Origin: Sphingomonadales bacterium
Lineage (GTDB): Bacteria > Pseudomonadota > Alphaproteobacteria > Sphingomonadales > Sphingomonadaceae
Direction of reading: 5' to 3'
Assembly: GCA_017302615.1 (NCBI GenBank)
Contig: JAFLDB010000002.1
Location: 124,001 to 188,000 of the forward strand
Length of the DNA: 64,000 bases
A program made the translations under genes and the position numbers. This document shows, one piece after another, positions 1 to 8,499 of this stretch; within the stretch, counting starts at the first letter, position 1, and every line of letters starts with the position of its first letter. The notes under the pieces are model-generated. The model saw nothing but the letters and a program-made list of their open reading frames with translations. It ran no database searches and was not told the DNA's origin.

Positions 1-419
1 AGCGGCGCGGACTGGTCCGAGGCATGGGCGCCCAGCTGCGAATCGCGGCTGCGGCTGGCGAAATAGGCATCGGCCATTTCATCCGGCACTTGCGAAATCG
101 TGCCCTCGATGCGGATCTGGCGGCGCAGCGATTTCCAGTGGAACAGCATCGCCGCCTTGGGATTGGCCAGCAATTCCCCGCCCTTGCGGCTGTGGCTGTT
201 GGTATAGAACACGAAGCCGCCGTGCGGGCCGAGCAGATCCGCTCCGTGATCCTTCAGCAGGACCATTCGCACCGAGGGGAATGCATCGGGCGTGGCCGTG
301 GCGACAGCCACCGCTTCGGGATCATTCAGCTCGTGCTTGCGCGCCTCGGCGAACCATTCGTCGAACAGGGCGAACGGCGCGGAATCAGGAATGGCGTTGG
401 CGGCTTGGGTATCGTCCAT
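1..419 (-). CDS. pdxH: Pyridoxamine/pyridoxine 5'-phosphate oxidase, N-terminal part (runs off the window)
   Basis: The product is a cytosolic FMN enzyme that oxidises pyridoxine or pyridoxamine 5'-phosphate to pyridoxal 5'-phosphate, the last step of vitamin B6 supply. About 139 codons are visible; the C-terminal third lies beyond base 1. The family pattern is clear: [10 protein letters not shown] near residue 17, the FMN-phosphate region [12 protein letters not shown], then [19 protein letters not shown] and the [10 protein letters not shown] stretch. The start is taken at ATG 419; an in-frame ATG at 431 adds MRQG and cannot be excluded, since neither has a well-spaced Shine-Dalgarno. It diverges from the dnaJ-like gene at 523, so the 103-bp gap must hold both promoters. 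Confidence 0.9.
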   Translation of the reverse strand, partial: MDDTQAANAIPDSAPFALFDEWFAEARKHELNDPEAVAVATATPDAFPSVRMVLLKDHGADLLGPHGGFVFYTNSHSRKGGELLANPKAAMLFHWKSLRRQIRIEGTISQVPDEMADAYFASRSRDSQLGAHASDQSAP

Positions 420-488
420 GCCTTGGCGCATAGCCCTGCACAGCCCGTGAAGGAAGCGCGAGCGTCTCGCAACAAGGGCTGGCACCCT

Positions 489-516
489 TGCCCTAGCTGC
501 CTAACACACCTAGCTA
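489..516 (+). promoter_or_regulatory. Candidate promoter of the dnaJ-like gene, possibly giving a leaderless mRNA
   Basis: TTGCCC at 489-494 and TAGCTA at 511-516 are spaced 16 bp. Initiation 6-7 bp after the -10 would fall on the ATG at 523. No Shine-Dalgarno precedes that ATG, which fits a leaderless transcript. An inverted repeat CAAGGG-ctggca-CCCTTG at 473-490 overlaps the -35. This is inference from sequence only. Confidence 0.3.
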
Positions 517-522
517 GGCCGG

Positions 523-1455
523 ATGAACGATCCCTATTCGATCCTCGGTGTGGCCCGCGGGGCGAGCGAGAAGGACATCAAGTCCGCCTATCGCAAGCTG
601 GCCAAGGAACTGCACCCGGACCGCAACCAGGACAATCCCAAGGCGGCGGAGCGCTTTTCCGAAGTGACCCGCGCCTATGACCTCCTGTCCGACAAGGACA
701 AGCGCGCCCGGTTCGACCGGGGCGAGATCGACATCGACGGCAACCCGACCATGGGCTTCGGCTATGGCGGCGGGGGCGGGCCGGGCGGCGGCTTTGGCGG
801 ACGCGACCAGCGCGGCTTCCGCGCCGACGGGTTCGAAGGCTTTGGCGATGGCGGGATCGACCTCGGCGACATCTTCGACGGCCTGTTCGGCGGGCGCGGC
901 GGGATGGGCGGCGGCGCGCGCCGGGGTCCGGCTCCGCGCGGGGCCAATGTGCAGTACAAGCTGGGCGTTTCGCTGCCCGACGCGGCCATGCTGGCGACCC
1001 AGCGGATCACCCTGGCCGATGGCAAGACGATCGACCTCAAACTTCCCGCCGGGGTCGAAGACGGCACCCAGATGCGCCTGGCCGGCAAGGGCGAGCCGGG
1101 CCCGGGCGGCAATGGCGATGCGCTGGTGGTGATCCACCTTCAGCCGCATCCCTTCTTCCGCCGCGATGGCGACAACCTGCGGCTCGACCTGCCGATCAGC
1201 CTCGACGAGGCGGTGAACGGCGCCAAGGTGAAGGTCCCGACCCCGGAAGGCGCGGTGATGTTGACCATTGCCCCCGGAACCAGCTCGGGCAAGACGCTGC
1301 GGCTGGGGGGCAAGGGCTTTACCCGCAAGGACGGCACGCGGGGTGACCAGTTGGTGACGGTTGAGATACAGTTGCCAGATAGCGATGTGGACCTTGTCAG
1401 CCGTCTTGAAGGCTGGCGTGACACGCGCAACCTGCGCGGCCGGCTGGGCGTCTGA
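523..1455 (+). CDS. DnaJ/CbpA-type J-domain co-chaperone
   Basis: The product is a J-domain co-chaperone that would stimulate DnaK ATP hydrolysis and deliver unfolded clients. The J domain covers residues 1-65 with the HPD motif at 31-33. A glycine/phenylalanine-rich linker follows (about 75-125), then the two beta-sandwich substrate-binding domains from about 140 to the end. The CxxCxGxG zinc repeats of classical DnaJ are absent, so this is a type II (CbpA/DnaJ2-like) protein, 310 aa, normal for that class. It is probably not the main dnaJ that accompanies dnaK. It lies 9 bp upstream of a YihY-family gene and diverges from pdxH. Confidence 0.88.
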   Translation: MNDPYSILGVARGASEKDIKSAYRKLAKELHPDRNQDNPKAAERFSEVTRAYDLLSDKDKRARFDRGEIDIDGNPTMGFGYGGGGGPGGGFGGRDQRGFRADGFEGFGDGGIDLGDIFDGLFGGRGGMGGGARRGPAPRGANVQYKLGVSLPDAAMLATQRITLADGKTIDLKLPAGVEDGTQMRLAGKGEPGPGGNGDALVVIHLQPHPFFRRDGDNLRLDLPISLDEAVNGAKVKVPTPEGAVMLTIAPGTSSGKTLRLGGKGFTRKDGTRGDQLVTVEIQLPDSDVDLVSRLEGWRDTRNLRGRLGV

Positions 1456-1464
1456 GCGCGGCGG

Positions 1465-2499
1465 ATGGAGGAACGTTCGCCGGACGAGGCGCATCTGCCG
1501 CCGCTGGCCATGCCCGACCTCTCGCCCGAAGCACGGCGGCGGCGGGCCCGGCGGCTGGCCGATACTGCACCGATCGAGGCCGACACATTCTCGCGCCTGC
1601 GCCAGTCGCGCCCGTTCCGGGTACTCGCCCGGGTCTGGACCGGGGCCTATCACGATGGCTTCATCCACGCCGGAAACCTGGCCTATATGGCGATCCTGTC
1701 GCTGTTCCCGTTCTTCATCACGGTCGGCGCCGGCTTCAGCCTGATGGGCGAACAGGCCCAGCGCGAGGCATCGGTCCACACTTTCCTGTCCGCCCTGCCC
1801 CCGGTGGTCGCGAGCGCGCTGGAGCCGGTTGCCGCCGACGTGATCGTCGCGCGCAGCGGATCGCTGCTGTGGATCGGGGCGCTGGTCGGGCTGTGGACCG
1901 CAGGCAGTCTGGTCGAGACGATCCGCGACATCCTGCGCCGCGCCTATGGTACGCGCGAAACCTACGCCTTCTGGCGCTACCGGCTGATCTCGACCGGGGC
2001 GATCATCCTGTCTGTCCTCGCCCTGTTTTTCGCCCTGCTGGCCCAGGTCGCGATCGGCACGGCACAGGAGGTGATTTCCGCCTGGTATCCCCGCGCGGCC
2101 GGCTGGATCGACACCCTGGGCGCGACCCGGCTGGCCCCGGCGCTGATCATCTATGCCGCGATCTACCTGCTGTTCTTCACTTTGACTCCCACGACCTACC
2201 GCAAGCCGCGCTATCCCAAGTGGCCGGGCGCGCTGCTGGTGACCCTGTGGTGGGCCGCGGTCAGTGCCGCGCTGCCGGTTCTGCTGCGACGCTTCTTCAC
2301 CTATGACCTGACCTATGGCAGCCTGGCCGGCGTGATGATCGCGCTTTTGTTTTTCTGGATGGTCGGTCTAGGATTGGTGGTAGGGGCAGAGCTTAACGCC
2401 GCGCTCGCTGAAAGTCCGGAAGAACAGGACCTGCTCGGCAAATGGCGCGAACGGAACAAGACAACCGCCGAAGATGGGGCGACGGGAACGACACTATGA
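1465..2499 (+). CDS. YihY/BrkB-family inner-membrane protein
   Basis: A 344-aa polytopic membrane protein of the YihY/UPF0761 (older name RNase BN/BrkB) family. The signature GYHDGFIHAGNLAYMAILSLF-like region (here around residues 55-80) and the C-terminal YGSLAGVMIALLFFWMVGL segment are characteristic. About six transmembrane segments are expected between residues 70 and 310; the first 50 residues are charged and cytosolic. The biochemical role is unknown, and the old ribonuclease assignment is not supported for this family. Its stop overlaps the fabI start (ATG 2496, TGA 2497-2499), which implies translational coupling with fatty-acid synthesis. Confidence 0.85.
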   Translation: MEERSPDEAHLPPLAMPDLSPEARRRRARRLADTAPIEADTFSRLRQSRPFRVLARVWTGAYHDGFIHAGNLAYMAILSLFPFFITVGAGFSLMGEQAQREASVHTFLSALPPVVASALEPVAADVIVARSGSLLWIGALVGLWTAGSLVETIRDILRRAYGTRETYAFWRYRLISTGAIILSVLALFFALLAQVAIGTAQEVISAWYPRAAGWIDTLGATRLAPALIIYAAIYLLFFTLTPTTYRKPRYPKWPGALLVTLWWAAVSAALPVLLRRFFTYDLTYGSLAGVMIALLFFWMVGLGLVVGAELNAALAESPEEQDLLGKWRERNKTTAEDGATGTTL

Positions 2500-3299
2500 A
2501 CGGATTGATGAAGGGCAAGCGCGGGCTGATCATGGGCCTGGCCAACGACAAATCGCTGGCCTGGGGGATCGCGAAGAAACTGCACGAGGCCGGAGCCGAG
2601 CTAGCCTTCTCCTATCAGGGCGAAGCCCTGGAAAAGCGGGTGCGTCCGCTGGCCGCCAGCCTGGGCAGCGATTTCCTGATCGATTGCGACGTGTCCGACA
2701 TGGCCGCGCTGGACAATGCCTTCGCGGTGCTGGCGGCGCGCTGGCCGACGATCGATTTCGTGGTCCACGCGATCGGCTTTTCCGACAAGAACGAGCTGCG
2801 CGGCCGGTTCTATGACACCAGCCTCGACAATTTTCTGATGACCATGAACATCTCGGCTTATTCGCTGGTCGCGGTGACCCGCCGGGCCAAGGACATGATG
2901 CCGAATGGCGGCTCGGTCCTCACTTTGTCCTACTACGGGGCGGAAAAGGTCGTCCCGCATTACAACGTGATGGGCGTGGCCAAGGCGGCGCTGGAAACCA
3001 GCGTGAAGTACTTGGCCAATGACCTGGGGCCGGACAACATCCGCGTCAACGCGATCTCGGCCGGGCCGATCAAGACCCTGGCGGCCAGCGGGATCGGCGA
3101 TTTCCGCTACATCCTGAAGTGGAACGAGCTCAATTCGCCGCTGCGTCGCAATGTCACGATCGACGATGTCGGCGGATCGGCGCTCTACCTGCTGTCCGAC
3201 CTGTCATCGGGCGTGACCGGCGAGACGCACCACGTCGACGCCGGTTATCACCTGATCGGCATGAAGCAGGAAGACGCGCCCGATATAGCGCTGAGCTGA
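2496..3299 (+). CDS. fabI: Enoyl-[acyl-carrier-protein] reductase (NADH), FabI type
   Basis: A short-chain dehydrogenase-fold enzyme that reduces trans-2-enoyl-ACP in the last step of each type II fatty-acid elongation cycle. From ATG 2496 it is 267 aa. The nucleotide-binding segment is GLANDKSLAWGIAK (residues 14-27), and the catalytic pair Tyr156/Lys163 sits in YNVMGVAK with the usual six-residue spacing of FabI. The C-terminal segment is GVTGETHHVDAGYHLIGM. A longer frame opens at ATG 2442 inside yihY, but family length and the ATGA junction favour 2496. This is the classical target family of triclosan and diazaborines. It faces a convergent gene that ends at 3310. Confidence 0.95.
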   Translation: MNGLMKGKRGLIMGLANDKSLAWGIAKKLHEAGAELAFSYQGEALEKRVRPLAASLGSDFLIDCDVSDMAALDNAFAVLAARWPTIDFVVHAIGFSDKNELRGRFYDTSLDNFLMTMNISAYSLVAVTRRAKDMMPNGGSVLTLSYYGAEKVVPHYNVMGVAKAALETSVKYLANDLGPDNIRVNAISAGPIKTLAASGIGDFRYILKWNELNSPLRRNVTIDDVGGSALYLLSDLSSGVTGETHHVDAGYHLIGMKQEDAPDIALS

Positions 3300-3309
3300 A
3301 CCGAAGAGA

Positions 3310-3873
3310 TCAGTTGCCTTCGGGCGCGGGGGCAGGCGGGGCTTCGGCCTTCGGAGCCTGGCCGCTGGCCTGTTCTTCCAGCTTGCGGCGGGCCTCGATC
3401 TGCTCTTCCTGCTGCTCAACCTCGGCCTGGGTTTCAGCCGCTTCCTGATCGATCTTGGCGAGGCGCTTTTCCCGTTCCTCGGCAACCATTTGGCCGAACT
3501 TGATATTGGGATCGGTGGCCTTTTCACCGGCTGCCTGTTTCAACAGCTGGCCGGTGCAGCCGGTCCAGCCGCCGGCCCCGGTGGGAGAGCAGCTGGCAGT
3601 GCCGCTGGCACCGACGGTTTCATAGGCGATCACCCGGTTGTTCCAGGCCTCGTTCTGCGGAGAGGTGCTCTGCCGCAGCGGCTCGGGGATGCGGAACCGC
3701 TCGGCTTCGGCCTTGCGGGCGCAGACGGTGATCGTGTCCTCGCTCGATTCCGGGCATTTGTCCTCGCCGTAGATGATCACCATGTTCATCTTCGGCTCGG
3801 GCGAGGCATTCTGCGCCAAGGCCGGAGCGGCAAGGCCAAGGACCAGCGGAAGGGCGGCAATCAGCGGGCGCAT
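3310..3873 (-). CDS. Exported protein of unknown function with C-terminal coiled coil
   Basis: I do not recognise a named family. From ATG 3873 the protein has 187 aa: a Sec signal peptide ending near APALAQ, a central cysteine-containing region (CPESS, TVCARK, SCSPTGAGGWTGC) and a charged helix EEREKRLAKIDQEAAETQAE that looks like a coiled coil, then a Pro/Ala-rich tail. A longer start at 3891 exists, but GAGGAG lies 7-9 bases before the ATG at 3873, which decides for the shorter form. It probably acts in the periplasm. It follows coq7 after 100 bp on the same strand and converges on fabI. Similar anonymous exported proteins occur in sphingomonads (from memory). Confidence 0.7.
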   Translation of the reverse strand: MRPLIAALPLVLGLAAPALAQNASPEPKMNMVIIYGEDKCPESSEDTITVCARKAEAERFRIPEPLRQSTSPQNEAWNNRVIAYETVGASGTASCSPTGAGGWTGCTGQLLKQAAGEKATDPNIKFGQMVAEEREKRLAKIDQEAAETQAEVEQQEEQIEARRKLEEQASGQAPKAEAPPAPAPEGN

Positions 3874-3972
3874 GGCGAAACTCCTCTTCATGGGCCCGAT
3901 ATAGGGCCTTCCCGCGCTGAATGACAGCTTAAGCGCCGCCGCGCCTTGGCCTGAGTCAATTCGGGCGGCAGA

Positions 3973-4488
3973 TCAGATCCGCTCAGCCAGGCGGATCGCC
4001 ATCCGGCAACCCAGCCGGATCGCACCCGACAGCAGCGGATAGGCCGGAGCCTGTTCCGCCCCGGCGGCCAAGGCGGCATCACGGTGGGCGCGCTCGTCCT
4101 CGCGGAACTGCTCGATCAGGGCCGAAAGCTCGGGATCGCTGTCGCCCAGCTCTTCCAGCTGCTCGGTATAGTGGCGATCGATCTCGGTCTCTACAGCAGC
4201 GGTGCAGGCCATGGCTGCCTTGGGCCCGATCAGTGCGGTTGCCGCGCCGAGGGCAAAGCCGGCCACGTCCCAGAATGGCTGAAGCGCAGTGGGGCGGACG
4301 CCGCGCTGTGCCAACAAAGCATCGAACTTGGCGCGGTGCTCGGCCTCTTGTTCGGCCATGTGGCGCACTTCGCCCGAGATCTCGGTACGATCGCCCAGCA
4401 CGGCAAGCTGGCCCGCATAGATCCGGGTTGCGCCATATTCTCCGGCCTGATCGACCCGCAGCATCCGGGCGGCGGCAGTTTCACGCAT
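3973..4488 (-). CDS. coq7: Demethoxyubiquinone hydroxylase (di-iron)
   Basis: Catalyses hydroxylation of 2-polyprenyl-3-methyl-6-methoxy-benzoquinol, the penultimate step of aerobic ubiquinone synthesis, at the membrane surface. The 171-aa protein carries both halves of the di-iron site: Glu17, Glu48-x-x-His51, then Glu100 and Glu132-x-x-His135, in a four-helix ferritin-like bundle. This is the short bacterial/mitochondrial COQ7 form, not the unrelated UbiF flavoprotein. It lies 4 bp downstream of dsbB on the same strand and so is likely co-transcribed with ctpA-dsbB. The grouping with DsbB, which passes electrons to quinone, may be functionally meaningful but is only inferred. Confidence 0.93.
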   Translation of the reverse strand: MRETAAARMLRVDQAGEYGATRIYAGQLAVLGDRTEISGEVRHMAEQEAEHRAKFDALLAQRGVRPTALQPFWDVAGFALGAATALIGPKAAMACTAAVETEIDRHYTEQLEELGDSDPELSALIEQFREDERAHRDAALAAGAEQAPAYPLLSGAIRLGCRMAIRLAERI

Positions 4489-4492
4489 CGGC

Positions 4493-4972
4493 TCAACCCT
4501 CCTTGCGGCGCAGCAGCATCAGGCCCAGCAGCGCGGCCGGGACCGAAATCAGGAAATTCCACCCCGCCAGCGAGATCCCGAACAGAGTCCAGGGAGCCAC
4601 ATCGCAGCGGATGATCGGGGCGTCGAGGATCGCATCCAGCGCATTGCCGCCCGACAGGTTGGTCGTGGTGGTGCAGGCGGTCAGCCCTTCCCACCAGCCG
4701 TATTCGACCCCGGCATGAAGGCCGCCGATCAGGCCGCCCGCCAAAATGCCGAACAGCGCCAGCAAGGTCAGGGCGCGCGCCGACGGCCGCACCCAGGCCA
4801 GCAGCGCGAACGGAAGGGCAAGGAACAGGGCATAGCGCTGCCACCAGCACATCTCGCACGGGTACAGCCCGAACCCGTACTGGCTGACATAGGCCCCGCC
4901 GAGCAGCGCTACTGGCACGCCGAGCGCAATCAGCCGGGCAATCCTGCCGCCATCATGTGCCGCAAGGGCCAT
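4493..4972 (-). CDS. dsbB: Disulfide-bond formation protein B (DsbB family)
   Basis: Inner-membrane quinone reductase that re-oxidises DsbA. The 159-aa protein has four predicted transmembrane helices. It shows the two expected periplasmic cysteine pairs: CEMC at Cys39/Cys42 in the first loop and Cys100/Cys123 in the second. The sequence LYPCEMCWWQRYAL is the typical DsbB signature. It begins 3 bp after the ctpA stop and ends 4 bp before coq7, so the three form a tight unit. No dsbA lies in the window. Confidence 0.92.
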   Translation of the reverse strand: MALAAHDGGRIARLIALGVPVALLGGAYVSQYGFGLYPCEMCWWQRYALFLALPFALLAWVRPSARALTLLALFGILAGGLIGGLHAGVEYGWWEGLTACTTTTNLSGGNALDAILDAPIIRCDVAPWTLFGISLAGWNFLISVPAALLGLMLLRRKEG

Positions 4973-4975
4973 GGC

Positions 4976-6316
4976 TCAGCGCTTCTTGGCCAGCGCCGGG
5001 GGCGCGGTGCGGCGCAGGGTCTGCACCGCGTAGTAGAGCTGGTAATCCTTGATGCCCTTGGCCTTCAGTTCGTCCGCGCTCATCTTGAAGCGCGGATCGG
5101 CCTGGCGATCGGCCTCCAGCTTCTTGTCGTCCATCGCCGCTTCGTTGACGAGGTGACGGCGCAGGTCGCTTTCCCGCACAGTCAGTTCGGCGCGGCGGCG
5201 GGCGTCGGGATCGGACAGCTGCGGCACGGCGATGTCCGGAACGATCCCGCCTTCCTGAACCGAACGGCCCAGGGGCGTATAATAACGCGCCGTGGTAATC
5301 TTCACCGCGCTGGTCCGGCTGTTGTCGAGGAAGTAGAGCGACTGGACCGAACCCTTGCCGAAGCTGCGCTCACCCATGATCACCGCGCGGCGCTGATCCT
5401 GCAGCGCGCCGGCGACGATTTCCGAGGCCGAGGCGGAGCCCGCATCGATCAGCACGATCACCGGCAGACCCTTGGCGAGATCGCCCGGGATCATCGATTC
5501 GGCCTTGAAATATTCGTCATCGCGCGTGTTGCGCCCGCGCTGCGAAACGATATCGCCCTTGGTCAGGAAGATATCGGACAGGGCCACTGCCTCTTCCAAC
5601 GCGCCGCCCGGGTTCTGCCGCAGATCGAGCACGATACCAACCAGCTTGCCACCGGACTGCTTCTTGAGATCCTCGATCCCCTTGGCGACATCGGTGCCGA
5701 CATCGGCGCTGAACTCGTTGACCGAGATAATCCCGACACCGTCCTGCAGTTCCCAGGTCACCGGCTCCAGCTTGATCACTCCGCGGGTCACGGTCACGTC
5801 GAACGGGCCGTCGCGGCCCGAGCGGAAGATCGTCAGGCGGATCTTGGTCCCGGCCTCGCCGCGCATCTGGGCCACGGCATCGTCCAGTTCGCCGCCGTAG
5901 ATCAGCTTGCCGTCCAGGTGGGTGATATAGTCCCCGGCCTTGACCCCGGCGGCTTCGGCCGGGCTGCCCTTCATCGGAGCCACCACCTTGACCGCACCAT
6001 CGTCCATCACCACCGACAGGCCGAGGCCCGAGTAATTCCCGTCGATCATGGTGTTGAGGCGCTGCATCGAAGCGCCCGAAACATAGGTGGAATGCGGATC
6101 AAGCGCGGCCAGCATGCCGCCGATCGCGCCTTCTTCCAGCTTCTTGTCATCGACCTTTTCGACGTAGCGCAGCTTGACCAGTTGATAGACCGTGGCGAGC
6201 CTTTCGAACTGGGCGGAGGCGCGACCATCGACCGCGGCAAGGCCGGCGGTAGTGGCGGGAATCAGGGCCACGGCCGAAACCAGGAGCGTGGCACGAAGCA
6301 GGGAAGCAAACTTCAT
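4976..6316 (-). CDS. ctpA: C-terminal processing peptidase, S41 family, with PDZ domain
   Basis: A periplasmic serine protease that cleaves at exposed C-terminal tails; in other Proteobacteria CtpA/Prc enzymes control peptidoglycan hydrolases and envelope proteins. The 446-aa sequence has an N-terminal signal peptide (to about residue 27), a PDZ domain at about 95-175 (SGLGLSVV...GSPAEAAGVKAGDYI) and the S41 catalytic core. The Ser-Lys dyad is Ser296 in GSASASEI and Lys321 in FGKGSVQ, 25 residues apart as in Tsp. It is the natural downstream partner of the EnvC-like gene that ends 80 bp upstream. CtpA next to an M23/EnvC protein is common in alphaproteobacteria. Confidence 0.94.
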   Translation of the reverse strand: MKFASLLRATLLVSAVALIPATTAGLAAVDGRASAQFERLATVYQLVKLRYVEKVDDKKLEEGAIGGMLAALDPHSTYVSGASMQRLNTMIDGNYSGLGLSVVMDDGAVKVVAPMKGSPAEAAGVKAGDYITHLDGKLIYGGELDDAVAQMRGEAGTKIRLTIFRSGRDGPFDVTVTRGVIKLEPVTWELQDGVGIISVNEFSADVGTDVAKGIEDLKKQSGGKLVGIVLDLRQNPGGALEEAVALSDIFLTKGDIVSQRGRNTRDDEYFKAESMIPGDLAKGLPVIVLIDAGSASASEIVAGALQDQRRAVIMGERSFGKGSVQSLYFLDNSRTSAVKITTARYYTPLGRSVQEGGIVPDIAVPQLSDPDARRRAELTVRESDLRRHLVNEAAMDDKKLEADRQADPRFKMSADELKAKGIKDYQLYYAVQTLRRTAPPALAKKR

Positions 6317-6395
6317 CGGGCAAAGGCCTCTTGCAATAACCGGTGCACCTTATCGCGCAGGGGACGTTAACGCCAGATGGCGGATCGAACAGGTT

Positions 6396-7616
6396 CTAAC
6401 GCCGCAGGTAATCCAGCGGATTGAGCGGTGCGCCGTCCTTGCGCAGTTCCAGTGTGATGACCGGACGGCCCGGCCCGGCCGTGCCGAGCGGCGATCCGGC
6501 AAGAACGGCCCGTCCGACCCGGGTATCGAGAGCCGCAAGGCCTGTGACCAGCGAAGTCCAGCCGCCGCCATGTTCGATGATCACGATCGTGCCATAGCCG
6601 CGATAGGGCCCGGCAAAGACCACCCGGCCACCCCCCGGCGCCACCACCTGGGCGCCGCCGCGCGCCGCCAGCGAGATTCCGCGTGACTGGACCCGGCCTT
6701 CGCCAACTGCCCCGAACCCGGCCACCAGCCGGCCCGACACCGGCAACAGATACTGCGCCGGGGCATTCGCCGGCACCGCAACCGGCACCGCATCGGCCGT
6801 CACTTGGGCGGCCTGCGGCAGCGCGGGGCGCAGCACCGGGCCAGGCAGGGCGGCCAGTTCGCCGCGCAGGCGGCCAGCCTTGTCCAGTTCACCGACCAGC
6901 CCGGTCAGGTCGCGGGCCTGTTCGGCCAGGGCCAGCGCGCGTTCCGCCTCGCGGTCGGCGGTGCCGCTGGCCGCGCGCGAATCAAGCCGCTGGCGGGTTT
7001 CCAGCGCGGCAAGCTGTTGGCGGCGGCGGGTAAGTTCACTCTGGCTGGCACGCAGGTCGGCATTGGCCTGTTCGGCCTCGGCCTGCAGCCTGCGCCCGCG
7101 ATCCAGTGCAGCACGCAGGCCGGCGGTGCGGCGGGCCACCTCCGGCAGCATGGTCTCCAGCACGGCGCGCAGGTAGACCGCATCGTGCAGCGAGCCCGGC
7201 CGCAGCAGGGAAAACAGTGCTGGACGGCGCGACAGGCGCTGCAACGCGGCGGTCAGCTCAACCAAAGGCCGTTGACGCTCGGCCAGTTCGGCGTTGAGCC
7301 GCGCGCGTTGCTGCCCGATCAGCCGCACCTTGGCCTCATTGGCGGCAATCTGCGCTTCGGCTTCCTGGACGCGGGCGGCAAGTGCGGCGCTTTCCTGGGC
7401 GGTCTTGTCGGCTGCCGCCGATGCCGTGGCGGCCTTGGCCTCCAGCGCCTCGGCACGGGCCCGGGCTTCCTTACCCTGGGCCTGCGCCTCCTCGAGCGCC
7501 TTTTGCGCATCCTCGACGGTCTCGATGCCCGGCTGCGGCAATTGGGCGCGGCTCACCTCGATCCCGGTCAGCAGGGCCAGCCCGGCAAGCGATATCAGGA
7601 ACAGGCGCAGGTTCAT
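6396..7616 (-). CDS. EnvC-like amidase activator with degenerate LytM domain
   Basis: The 406-aa protein has an N-terminal signal or anchor (LISLAGLALLTGIEVSRAQ), a long coiled coil (about residues 30-230) and a C-terminal LytM/M23 fold (about 285-405). The M23 zinc ligands are gone: the first His-x3-Asp position reads SRGISLAA, the usual YAHL is replaced by SLVTGL, and HLHFE is replaced by VITLELR. This pattern is the hallmark of EnvC-type regulators, which do not cut peptidoglycan themselves but activate AmiA/B/C amidases during division. It lies 9 bp after rlmH and 79 bp before ctpA, in an envelope-oriented block. Confidence 0.9.
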   Translation of the reverse strand: MNLRLFLISLAGLALLTGIEVSRAQLPQPGIETVEDAQKALEEAQAQGKEARARAEALEAKAATASAAADKTAQESAALAARVQEAEAQIAANEAKVRLIGQQRARLNAELAERQRPLVELTAALQRLSRRPALFSLLRPGSLHDAVYLRAVLETMLPEVARRTAGLRAALDRGRRLQAEAEQANADLRASQSELTRRRQQLAALETRQRLDSRAASGTADREAERALALAEQARDLTGLVGELDKAGRLRGELAALPGPVLRPALPQAAQVTADAVPVAVPANAPAQYLLPVSGRLVAGFGAVGEGRVQSRGISLAARGGAQVVAPGGGRVVFAGPYRGYGTIVIIEHGGGWTSLVTGLAALDTRVGRAVLAGSPLGTAGPGRPVITLELRKDGAPLNPLDYLRR

Positions 7617-7625
7617 CGCCGCCCT

Positions 7626-8048
7626 TTATCCCGAACGGTGATAGGGATGACCAGCCAGAATGCTGGTCGCGCGCCACAATTGTTCGGCCAGCATGGCCCG
7701 GACCAGCAGGTGCGGCCAGGTCATCGCCCCGAAGCCGAGCAGCAGATCGGCCTTTTGCCGCGCTTCGGCCCCGTGACCATCGGCCGCGCCAATCAGGAAC
7801 CGGGCCTCGCGCACGCCATCGTCGCGCCAGCGGCCCAGCAGGGCAGCAAAATCCTCCGAGCTCATCTGCTTGCCGTGCTCGTCCAGCAGGACTTCGCGAC
7901 ACGGGCTTTGCGGCGGAGGGATCGTGCCGCCAATGTCAGGCAGTTCGGTCAGCCTGAGCGGCCATGAAATCCGTTTGGCATAGCGCGCGACGAGGTCCGC
8001 TTCCGGTGAACGACCGATCTTTCCCCGTGCGATGACGTGCAACAGCAT
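7626..8048 (-). CDS. rlmH: 23S rRNA (pseudouridine1915-N3)-methyltransferase
   Basis: A SPOUT-class methyltransferase that modifies pseudouridine 1915 in helix 69 of 23S rRNA on assembled 70S ribosomes, using S-adenosylmethionine. The 140-aa length is near the family norm (about 155). It has the trefoil-knot SAM region FLIGAADGHG and the C-terminal signature LAEQLWRATSILAGHPYHR. The order rsfS-rlmH is widely conserved; here rlmH starts 9 bp after rsfS ends. The N-terminus MLLHVIARGKIG matches the family start, so no other start is needed. Confidence 0.94.
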   Translation of the reverse strand: MLLHVIARGKIGRSPEADLVARYAKRISWPLRLTELPDIGGTIPPPQSPCREVLLDEHGKQMSSEDFAALLGRWRDDGVREARFLIGAADGHGAEARQKADLLLGFGAMTWPHLLVRAMLAEQLWRATSILAGHPYHRSG

Positions 8049-8057
8049 GGCGGTGGA

Positions 8058-8459
8058 TCAGGCCGCGCCTGCGCTGTCTCCGAAGGCCCACATCCGCTCA
8101 AGGTTGTAGAAGCTGCGCACTTCCGGGCGGAACAGGTGGACGACCACGTCACCGGCATCGATCAACACCCAGTCGGCCGCGGGCAGACCCTCGATCCGGG
8201 CATGACCGAAGCCGCCGTGCTTGATCCGCTCGGCCAGTTTCTGGGCCATGGACGCAACCTGGCGGGTCGATCGGCCCGAGGCGATGACCATGTGATCGGC
8301 AATCGAGCTTTTCCCGGCCAGCGGGATCGAGACGATTTCCTGCGCCTGATCGTCGTCGAGCGACTTCAGCACGAGTTCGTGGAGCGAGCCGGGTTCCGAC
8401 GGGGGAAGCGGGGCAGGGCTGCCGGGGGCAGCTGAGGGTTCGGGACTGGCAGGCGTCAT
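8058..8459 (-). CDS. rsfS: Ribosomal silencing factor RsfS
   Basis: Binds ribosomal protein uL14 and blocks joining of the 50S and 30S subunits when nutrients are short. The 133-aa protein has a Pro/Ser/Ala-rich N-terminal extension of about 25 residues, then the canonical fold: LVLKSLDDDQAQEIVSIPL, ADHMVIASGRSTRQVASMA, and ADWVLIDAGDVVVHLFRPE followed by RSFYNLERMW. It sits in the conserved order proA-nadD-rsfS-rlmH, 40 bp downstream of nadD. Confidence 0.95.
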   Translation of the reverse strand: MTPASPEPSAAPGSPAPLPPSEPGSLHELVLKSLDDDQAQEIVSIPLAGKSSIADHMVIASGRSTRQVASMAQKLAERIKHGGFGHARIEGLPAADWVLIDAGDVVVHLFRPEVRSFYNLERMWAFGDSAGAA

Positions 8460-8499
8460 GTAAACGGAAACGGCTCCTCTGGACGGGCTTCGCGGATCA

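Noticed and set aside
4715..6370. Long plus-strand open frame across dsbB and ctpA
   Set aside because: Antisense shadow of two confidently identified genes.
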